Assembly (NCBI RefSeq): GCF_000559025.1
Contig: NZ_JAAN01000035.1
Span: 124,001 to 188,000 of the forward strand
Direction: 5' to 3'
From: Luteimonas huabeiensis HB2
GTDB taxonomy: Bacteria > Pseudomonadota > Gammaproteobacteria > Xanthomonadales > Xanthomonadaceae
DNA length: 64,000 nt
Part shown: piece after piece, positions 58,624 through 64,000 of the stretch
Layout: each line of letters opens with the position of its first letter
How positions within the stretch are numbered: the first letter of the stretch is position 1
The notes under the pieces: model-generated
Seen by the model: only the letters and a program-made list of their open reading frames with translations
What the model was told of the DNA's origin: nothing
Databases searched by the model: none
Made by a program: the position numbers and the translations under genes

Positions 58624-60000
58624 TCACTGCACCCGCCGGCGCAGGTAGTTCAGCAGGTCGATGCGGGTGATCAGGCCGAGGAAGCGCTCGCCGTCCACGA
58701 CGATCGCCACCTGGCCGCGGTCGAACACCGGCAGCAGCGCCTCGATCGGGGAGTTCACATCCAGGCGGTCGAGCTTGCTGACCATCGCGGTGGAGACGGG
58801 ATCGCGGAACCGGGCTTCGTCGCCGTAGACGTGCAGCAGCACGTCGCTCTCGTCGACGATGCCCACCAGCGTCTCGCCGTCCATCACCGGCAGCTGCGAG
58901 ACGTCGTACAGCTTCATGCGCTGGTAGGCGGTCATCAGCAGGTCGCCCGGGGCGACCACCACGGTGTCGCGACGGCTGTAGGGGCGCAGGATCAGATCGC
59001 GCAGATCGCCGTGCTGCTCGCGCTCGACGAAGCCGTTGTCGAGCAGCCAGTAGTCGTTGTACATCTTGGAGAGGTACTTGTTGCCGGTGTCGCACACGAA
59101 GACCAGCACCTTCTTCGGCACGGTCTGCTCGCGGCAGTACTTCAGCGCGGCGGCCAGCAGGGTGCCGGTCGAGGACCCGCCCAGGATGCCCTCGGCGCTC
59201 AATAGCTCGCGCGCGGCCAGGAAGCTCTCCTTGTCGCTGATGGCATAGGCCTTGCGGACCCGGGAAAAATCGGAGATCGAAGGCAGGAAGTCCTCGCCGA
59301 TGCCCTCCACCATCCAGCTGCCCGATTTCTCGCTCAGCGTGCCCTGGTTGATGTACTCGGCGAGGATCGAACCCACCGGGTCGGCCAGGATCATCTCCAC
59401 CCCGGGCGCGTGCGCGGCGAAGTGCCGCGACAGCCCGGTCATGGTGCCGGAGCTGCCGCAGCCGAACACGATCGCGTCCAGCCCGCCGACCTCGGCCATC
59501 TGCCGCAGGATCTCCGGACCGGTGCCGTGTTCGTGCGCGGCCGGATTGTCCGGGTTGCCGAACTGGTTGATGAAGTAGGCGCCGGGCGTCTCGGCGGCGA
59601 TCCGCGCCGCCAGGTCCTGGTAGTACTCGGGGTGCCCCTTGGCCACGTCGGAACGGGTCAGCACCACCTCCGCGCCCATCGCCTTGAGGTTGAAGATCTT
59701 CTCGCGGCTCATCTTGTCCGGCACCACGAGGATCAGCCGGTAGCCCTTCTGCTGGGCCACCAGCGCCAGGCCGATGCCGGTATTGCCGGCGGTGCCTTCG
59801 ACCAGGGTGTCGCCCGGGCGGATGTCGCCGCGCCGTTCCGCGGCCTCGATCATCGACAGCCCGATGCGATCCTTGATCGATCCGCCCGGATTCTGGCTCT
59901 CGAGCTTGAAGTAGAGCTCGCATACGCCGGCATCCAGGCGCTGCGCCTTGACGATCGGGGTGTCGGCGATGAGGTCGAGGACGGAGGCGTGGATCGGCAT
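58624..60000 (-). CDS. cbs: Cystathionine beta-synthase
   Basis: 458 aa. PLP core: LESQNPGGSIKDRIGLSMIE with PLP Lys K43, EGTAGNTGIGLALVAQQKGY, GCGSSGTMTGLSRHF, SEGILGGSSTGTLLAA. Two C-terminal CBS domains (about 335-458): VVVAPGDLLMTAYQRMKLYDVSQLPVMDG and MVSKLDRLDVNSPIEALLPVFDRG. Condenses homocysteine and serine; the homocysteine comes from AhcY (15-16.5 kb). A GCGATAATCGC palindrome at 60027-60037 contains a -10-like GATAAT on this strand. The metB gene follows. Confidence 0.93.
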   Translation of the reverse strand: MPIHASVLDLIADTPIVKAQRLDAGVCELYFKLESQNPGGSIKDRIGLSMIEAAERRGDIRPGDTLVEGTAGNTGIGLALVAQQKGYRLILVVPDKMSREKIFNLKAMGAEVVLTRSDVAKGHPEYYQDLAARIAAETPGAYFINQFGNPDNPAAHEHGTGPEILRQMAEVGGLDAIVFGCGSSGTMTGLSRHFAAHAPGVEMILADPVGSILAEYINQGTLSEKSGSWMVEGIGEDFLPSISDFSRVRKAYAISDKESFLAARELLSAEGILGGSSTGTLLAAALKYCREQTVPKKVLVFVCDTGNKYLSKMYNDYWLLDNGFVEREQHGDLRDLILRPYSRRDTVVVAPGDLLMTAYQRMKLYDVSQLPVMDGETLVGIVDESDVLLHVYGDEARFRDPVSTAMVSKLDRLDVNSPIEALLPVFDRGQVAIVVDGERFLGLITRIDLLNYLRRRVQ

Positions 60001-60183
60001 GGCGCTCGCGGCGGAAAGGCGGGGCCGCGATTATCGCACCGCCGCGGATTCCCCGCGGGCGGCGCCGGCCGACGAGGAAGCCGGCGTCGCCCGCGGAAGA
60101 AAAGGAGCCGGGCCGCCCGCCGGAGCGGGCGCGGCGGACCGCCCGGGCTGGCGGGCCGCGGGGTGCCGCGGCCCGCCGCCGCA

Positions 60184-60405
60184 TCAATGCCGCTGGAGGG
60201 CGTCGTACATCCGGATCAGACGATCCTTGGCGTGGAGCTTCTCGCGCTTCATCTGCGCCAGGGTGGTTTCGTCGATCGGCAGCACGCCGAGTTCGGCATC
60301 CATGACCTTCTTGTCGAGCTCCTGGTGGTGGTGGTACAGCCGCCGGAACTCCGGATTGGCCTGGAACACCGCTTCGATCTCCGCCTGGGGTTGCCCTTCG
60401 AACAT
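60184..60405 (-). CDS. YdcH/DUF465 family small protein
   Basis: 73 aa, almost all helix: MFEGQPQAEIEAVFQANPEFRRLYHHHQELDKKVMDAE, then LAQMKREKLHAKDRLIRMYDAL. This is the DUF465 (YdcH) signature, a short coiled-coil protein of unknown function, widespread in Proteobacteria. GAGGAG lies just upstream of the ATG at 60405. The leader contains a terminator-like hairpin (60445-60467). Confidence 0.9.
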   Translation of the reverse strand: MFEGQPQAEIEAVFQANPEFRRLYHHHQELDKKVMDAELGVLPIDETTLAQMKREKLHAKDRLIRMYDALQRH

Positions 60406-60778
60406 GGAAGCCTCCTCTGTACTCGCTTGGAGTGGAAACGACAACGCCCCGGCCAGGGGCCGGGGCGCGATCGGGGCAGCAGACCGGAAACGGACATCCA
60501 CCGCCACCTCGCCGCGGACCGCTCGGTCCTGGACGCAAATCGCAGCGGGGGTCGGGAGCGTCGTCGTCATGGCCTGCTTGGGCGGGACGGCACGTCCCGG
60601 TCCGGCTTCGACCCTACTCCCAGAGCGAGAGACCGACAAGGGCCAAGCATGCGCGGGACCGGGCACGTTGCGGACACGGAACGGACGCCGGGGGCCGCGA
60701 CGTGGCGTGCCTGCGCGCCCCCAGCCTATTCACCCCACTCGTGATTTCATTGAACGCCATCGCAACGGCGACGGCGGG
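60406..60778. other. Gene-free interval upstream of the ydcH-type gene
   Basis: 373 bases between two minus-strand genes. It carries the hairpin listed below. A weak minus-strand promoter pair is possible: TTGTCG at about 60635-60640, 17 bases, then TAGGGT. No convincing gene; the frame continuing upstream from the YdcH-type protein is Arg/Ala/Pro-rich and reads through the hairpin. Confidence 0.5.
60445..60467 (-). terminator. Terminator-like or attenuator-like hairpin in the ydcH leader
   Basis: A perfect 10-bp stem, CGCCCCGGCC / GGCCGGGGCG, with a 3-base loop. On the minus strand it is followed by TTGTCGTTTCC, a weakly T-rich stretch. It lies 40 bases before the ydcH-type start, so it may end an upstream short RNA or attenuate this gene. 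Confidence 0.5.
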
Positions 60779-61363
60779 TCAGTCGCCGTCCTGCTCGGCC
60801 TGGCGCAGCAGCTCGGCTTCCTTCCGCGCCAGCTCGGCCTCGCGCGCGCGGGCCGCCCGCAGCCGGGCCGCCTGATCGCTGGCCACGCCTTCCAGCACGC
60901 TCTCGGCCTGCTGCCGCGCCATCAGCTCGGCATCCGCCGCCTCGCGCAGGCGTGCGGCTTCCTCGGCCTGGATCTGCGCCTGCACGCGCATCCGCTCGGC
61001 CTCGGCGCGGGCGCGGTCGGCCTCGCGCCGGGCGGCCTCCACCAGCAACTCGGCGCGCGTGCGCTCCAGGCGATCGATCTCGCGCCGGCGCGCTTCGGTG
61101 CGCGCGGCCAGTTCGGCGGTCTCCACCCGCCACCCGGCCACCCGGCGCAGGGTATCTCGCTGACGGGCGTTGGCGCCCAGGTAGGCCTCGATGGCCTGGC
61201 GGGCCTGCAGCTTCTCCAGCGCCGCGAAGCCGCTGGTCGCCGGGTCGGCCTCCAGCGCCTGCAGCCGCTGGGCCATCAGCGCGGCATCACCGTCGTCGGC
61301 CAGGACGACCGGGGCCGCGGCGGCGAGCGCGGCGGCGAGGAGGATCGGCAGGAGGGTCTTCAT
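60779..61363 (-). CDS. Secreted coiled-coil protein of a DUF4398/OmpA-type pair, lacking an OmpA domain
   Basis: 194 aa. Signal peptide MKTLLPILLAAALAAAAPVVLA. From about residue 60 to the end it is a long charged helix (RVETAELAARTEARRREIDRLERTRAELLVEAARREADRARAEAERMR-type heptads, interrupted rarely). Companion proteins of this kind, next to a DUF4398 lipoprotein, usually continue into a C-terminal OmpA peptidoglycan-binding domain; here the protein stops at LLRQAEQDGD and no OmpA sequence is visible downstream. Probably periplasmic. Four bases after the DUF4398 gene, so co-transcribed. Confidence 0.72.
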   Translation of the reverse strand: MKTLLPILLAAALAAAAPVVLADDGDAALMAQRLQALEADPATSGFAALEKLQARQAIEAYLGANARQRDTLRRVAGWRVETAELAARTEARRREIDRLERTRAELLVEAARREADRARAEAERMRVQAQIQAEEAARLREAADAELMARQQAESVLEGVASDQAARLRAARAREAELARKEAELLRQAEQDGD

Positions 61364-61367
61364 CGGT

Positions 61368-61748
61368 TCAGTCCTCGAGCTGCAGCTGGCGGCGCAGGTC
61401 GTCGATCTGCGCGCGGTGCTGGGCGAACTCGTTGTCGGCGACCGCCTGGCGGCTGCGGGCATGGGCGAGGTCGGCCAGCGCCGCCGTCGCCAGCGCGGCG
61501 TCGCGCGCCTCGTGGTCGCGCCCGGCGGCCATGGCCGACTGCGCCTGGGCCAGCAAGGCGCGCGCGCGCTCGATCTCGTCGTGCGCGTATTGGTCGGCAT
61601 CCGCGGCGGTCGCACGCGCCACCGCCTGCTGCGCGGTGGAGAGTTCCGCCGTCGGCGGCGGCAGGCTGGCGCAAGCTGTGAGCGCCAGCACGCTTGCGAG
61701 CGCGAGCGCCTGCAGGACCCGCGGAATTTGTGCGAAAGTGGTGAGCAT
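61368..61748 (-). CDS. DUF4398 domain lipoprotein
   Basis: 126 aa. Lipoprotein signal with lipobox LTAC (LALASVLALTACASLPPP). Then the DUF4398 helical domain: TAELSTAQQAVARATAADADQYAHDEIERARALLAQAQSAMAAG with regularly spaced Ala, typical of small outer-membrane-attached helical proteins. The ATG at 61748 is preferred since the lipobox then lies about 25 residues in; the frame is open to 61847. Divergent from pilU. Confidence 0.82.
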   Translation of the reverse strand: MLTTFAQIPRVLQALALASVLALTACASLPPPTAELSTAQQAVARATAADADQYAHDEIERARALLAQAQSAMAAGRDHEARDAALATAALADLAHARSRQAVADNEFAQHRAQIDDLRRQLQLED

Positions 61749-61839
61749 CGGTCCGCGCCGGAAGGGGAACACGCGGCCAATTGTCGATAGCATCCGCCCG
61801 CCGCGCAACGGGCGGCCGGGCTTGCCAGGGGGATCATTC

Positions 61840-62973
61840 ATGGACATCGGCTACTTCCTGAAGCTGATGACGGAAAAGAACGCGTCGGACATGTTCCTGA
61901 CCACCGGCGCCCCGGTCTACATCAAGGTGGAGGGCCGGCTCTATCCGCTGGGCCACACCAGCCTGCCGCCGGGCATGGTCAAGAAGATCGCCTATTCGCT
62001 GATGGACGAGGGCCAGGTCCCGGTGTTCGAACGCGAGCTGGAATTGAACATGGCCCTGTCGCTGCGCGATTCGGGCCGTTTCCGGGTCAACGTGTTCAAG
62101 CAGCGCGGCGAGATCGGCATGGTGATCCGCGCCATCCGCAGCACGATTCCCAGCATCGAGGAGCTGCAACTGCCGCAGGTGCTCAAGCAGATCGTGATGG
62201 CGCCGCGCGGGCTGGTGCTGATCGTCGGCTCCACCGGCTCCGGCAAGTCGACCACGCTGGCCTCGATGATCGACCACCGCAACGCCAGCACCCCGGGCCA
62301 CATCCTCACGATCGAAGACCCGATCGAGTACCTGCACCGGCACAAGAAGTCGATCGTCAACCAGCGCGAGGTCGGGCTGGACACCCACAGCTTCCACAAC
62401 GCGCTCAAGAACGCGATGCGCGAGGCGCCGGACGTGATCCTGATCGGCGAGATCCTCGACGCCACCACCATGGAGGCGGCGATCGCCTTCGCCGAGACCG
62501 GGCACCTGTGCCTGGCCACGCTGCACTCCAACAACGCCGACCAGACGATCGAGCGCATCCTCAACTTCTTCAACGAGTCCGCGCACAAGAACGTGCTGAT
62601 GAACCTGGCGCTGAACCTGCGCGCGGTGGTCAGCCAGCGCCTGGTCGTCGGCATCGACGGGCGGCGGCTGCCGGCCGCCGAGGTGCTGATCAACACGCCG
62701 ATGATCCGCGACCTGCTGCGCCGCGGCCAGGTGCACGAGATCAAGCAGGCGATGGAGGAATCGCTGGAGGAAGGCATGGAGAGCTTCGACCAGTGCCTGT
62801 TCCGGCTGCACAAGGAAGGCCGCATCGACCTGGAGGAAGCGCTGAAGGCGGCCGACTCCCGCGACGGGCTGGCGCTGAAGTTCCGCCTCTCCGAGGGCGG
62901 CGACGTGCACGATCCCTACGCCGACGTGTTCTCCGCCGAGGAGCCGTTGCGCAGCGGCCCGGTCGCCGGCTGA
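61840..62973 (+). CDS. pilU: PilU, type IV pilus retraction ATPase
   Basis: 377 aa. PilT/PilU family hexameric ATPase: N-terminal FLKLMTEKNASDMFLTTGAPVYIKVEGRLYPLG, Walker A GSTGSGKST, ILTIEDPIEYLH, HSFHNALKNAMREAPDVILIGEI (Walker B), and the His-containing AETGHLCLATLHSNNADQTIERILNFF. The C-terminal extension past LLRRGQVHEIKQAMEESLEEGMESFDQCLF identifies PilU over PilT. After the Walker B Glu the usual Arg-Asp is replaced by Leu-Asp (GEILDA). pilT, often the neighbour, is not adjacent here. Confidence 0.93.
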   Translation: MDIGYFLKLMTEKNASDMFLTTGAPVYIKVEGRLYPLGHTSLPPGMVKKIAYSLMDEGQVPVFERELELNMALSLRDSGRFRVNVFKQRGEIGMVIRAIRSTIPSIEELQLPQVLKQIVMAPRGLVLIVGSTGSGKSTTLASMIDHRNASTPGHILTIEDPIEYLHRHKKSIVNQREVGLDTHSFHNALKNAMREAPDVILIGEILDATTMEAAIAFAETGHLCLATLHSNNADQTIERILNFFNESAHKNVLMNLALNLRAVVSQRLVVGIDGRRLPAAEVLINTPMIRDLLRRGQVHEIKQAMEESLEEGMESFDQCLFRLHKEGRIDLEEALKAADSRDGLALKFRLSEGGDVHDPYADVFSAEEPLRSGPVAG

Positions 62974-62990
62974 CGGCCGCCGTCTCGGCG

Positions 62991-63647
62991 CTACGGCGCG
63001 TCGGGTTGCCGCTCGGGGCGCGCCGCGTCGAAGGCCGGCAGCGCGAGGCAGGCCCGCTCGACCGCGGCCAGGGTCGGGAAGGCATCCAGCGACACGCCGA
63101 AGCGCCGGGCGTTGTAGAGCTGCGGCACCAGGCAGCAGTCGGCCAGGCCCGGCTGGTCGCCGTCGCAGAAGGCGCCGGTCGAGGGGTGATCGCGCAGCAG
63201 CGCCTCGAAGGCGCCCAGGCCCTCGGTCATCCAGTGCTTCATCCACTCGTCGCGCTCGGGCTGCGGCACGTGCCATTCGTGCTCGAAGAAACGCATGACG
63301 CGCAGGTTGTTCAGGGGATGGATGTCGCAGGCGACCAGTTGCGCGAGTTCGCGCACGCGCTGGCGGCCGCGGGCGGACGAGGGCAGCAGCGGCGGCTGCG
63401 GCCACACCTCGTCCAGGTACTCCAGGATCGCCAGCGACTGCCGCATGCGGCGTTGCCCGTGCACCAGCACCGGCACCAGCTTCTGCGGATTCTGCGCGGC
63501 GTACTCGGGCCGGAGCTGCTCGCCGCCGTCGCGCACCAGGTGCACGGGCACGGTCTCGTACGGCAGGCCCTTGAGGTTGAGGCCGATGCGCACGCGGTAG
63601 GCCGCGCTCGATCGCCAGTAGGAATACAGCGCCAGGCGCTCGGTCAT
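62991..63647 (-). CDS. maiA: Maleylacetoacetate isomerase
   Basis: 218 aa, zeta-class glutathione transferase. ALYSYWRSSAAYRVRIGLNLKGL with the SSxxxR glutathione motif, AAQNPQKLVPVLV, RQSLAILEYLDE, and ACDIHPLNNLRVMRFFEHEW. Converts maleylacetoacetate to fumarylacetoacetate in tyrosine/homogentisate breakdown. The fumarylacetoacetate hydrolase family gene directly upstream (63751 onward) on the same strand is the next enzyme of the pathway. Confidence 0.95.
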   Translation of the reverse strand: MTERLALYSYWRSSAAYRVRIGLNLKGLPYETVPVHLVRDGGEQLRPEYAAQNPQKLVPVLVHGQRRMRQSLAILEYLDEVWPQPPLLPSSARGRQRVRELAQLVACDIHPLNNLRVMRFFEHEWHVPQPERDEWMKHWMTEGLGAFEALLRDHPSTGAFCDGDQPGLADCCLVPQLYNARRFGVSLDAFPTLAAVERACLALPAFDAARPERQPDAP

Positions 63648-63750
63648 GTGTCGTCCCCTGCCCCGCCGGCGCGCTGCCGGACCGAAGGGCACGTTAACCC
63701 GGCCGCCCGCGCGCGCGCATGCCGTCCGTCCCGTGCGGGACGCGCTTTCG

Positions 63751-64000
63751 TCAGTCCGCCCGCTCGATGCGCTGCTCGATCGCGCCGAAGATCGAACGCC
63801 CCTGCGCATCGAGCATCTCGATGCGCACCACGTCGCCGAAGGCGAGGAACGGCGTGCGCGGCGCGCCGTGCTCCAGCGTTTCGACGGTCCGCTTCTCGGC
63901 GAAGCAGGAGGCGCCCTTCGAGGTGTCGTGGTTGGCGATCGTGCCCGAGCCGACCAGCGTGCCCGCCGACAGCGGGCGGGTACGCGCCGCGTGCGCGATC
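63751..64000 (-). CDS. Fumarylacetoacetate hydrolase family protein (5' end beyond window)
   Basis: Only the last 83 codons, stop included, are inside the window. Visible C-terminal blocks: RPLSAGTLVGSGTIANHD, SCFAEKRT, PFLAFGDVVRIEMLDAQGRSIFGAIEQRI, all typical of FAH-fold enzymes. With maiA 103 bases downstream it likely hydrolyses fumarylacetoacetate to fumarate and acetoacetate. The CoA-transferase scoAB at 29-31 kb could use the acetoacetate, although not adjacent. Confidence 0.85.
   Translation of the reverse strand, partial: IAHAARTRPLSAGTLVGSGTIANHDTSKGASCFAEKRTVETLEHGAPRTPFLAFGDVVRIEMLDAQGRSIFGAIEQRIERAD

Noticed and set aside
60184-60666. A 160-aa version of the YdcH-type protein
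   Set aside because: The N-terminal 87 residues are Arg/Pro/Ala-rich, run through the GC hairpin and lack family similarity; the 73-aa form with GAGGAG upstream is the normal size.

Overview
This 64 kb window looks like a chromosomal segment of a high-GC gammaproteobacterium of the Xanthomonadaceae/Lysobacteraceae (Lysobacter, Luteimonas or Xanthomonas type). The family assignment is an inference. It rests on gene neighbourhoods, above all an LPS/O-antigen locus lying between etfBA and metB, which is the classic position of the variable LPS locus in Xanthomonas, and on the near-universal G/C third positions.

Layout. 0-7.5 kb: an LpxH-like phosphoesterase (cut by the window edge) coupled to a fused lysophospholipid/OlsB-like acyltransferase; metK with a strong terminator; a debranching-type glucosidase coupled to a GT4 glycosyltransferase; and an Hsp20. 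7.7-11 kb: an Anbu cluster (circularly permuted ATP-grasp, alpha-E protein, Anbu proteasome-like peptidase). 11.2-11.4 kb: a hairpin repeat array between convergent genes. 11.4-14.9 kb: a secreted S9 peptidase and a vapBC pair. 15-20 kb: SAM-cycle genes (ahcY behind an SAH riboswitch, metF behind a possible operator shared with metK), a Zn alcohol dehydrogenase, a DUF3228 protein and BolA. 20-25.6 kb: a DUF4124 secreted protein, a secreted reprolysin-like protease, ilvE, an AlkB-like dioxygenase and ETF-ubiquinone oxidoreductase.

25.6-57.4 kb is a large surface-polysaccharide region. On one side of etfBA are a GT4 glycosyltransferase, galE, ugd, a succinyl-CoA:3-ketoacid CoA-transferase pair and the dTDP-rhamnose operon rfbBACD. 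On the other side is a lower-GC plus-strand run from 36.2 to 48.2 kb. It carries a flippase-like protein, a UbiA/HAD phosphoribosyltransferase-like protein, DprE1-like and DprE2-like enzymes, an epimerase, three large GT-C-like membrane proteins, a FAD oxidoreductase and a GtrA protein. I read this as a polyprenyl-phosphate-arabinose (DPA-type) pathway with its transferases. It is followed on the minus strand by two very large tandem paralogous GT2 proteins, a methyltransferase with a C-terminal coiled coil, and a Wzm/Wzt exporter whose Wzt carries a C-terminal substrate-recognition extension. Together these suggest an ABC-transporter-dependent, rhamnose-containing O-polysaccharide whose end may be capped and length-controlled by methylation, plus a lipid-linked pentose used to decorate LPS or another surface structure.

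57.4-64 kb: metB and cystathionine beta-synthase (transsulfuration), a YdcH-type protein behind a terminator-like hairpin, two small envelope proteins (one DUF4398 lipoprotein), pilU, and maleylacetoacetate isomerase next to the end of a fumarylacetoacetate hydrolase gene cut by the window edge. I saw no tRNA, rRNA, CRISPR array, insertion sequence or prophage.
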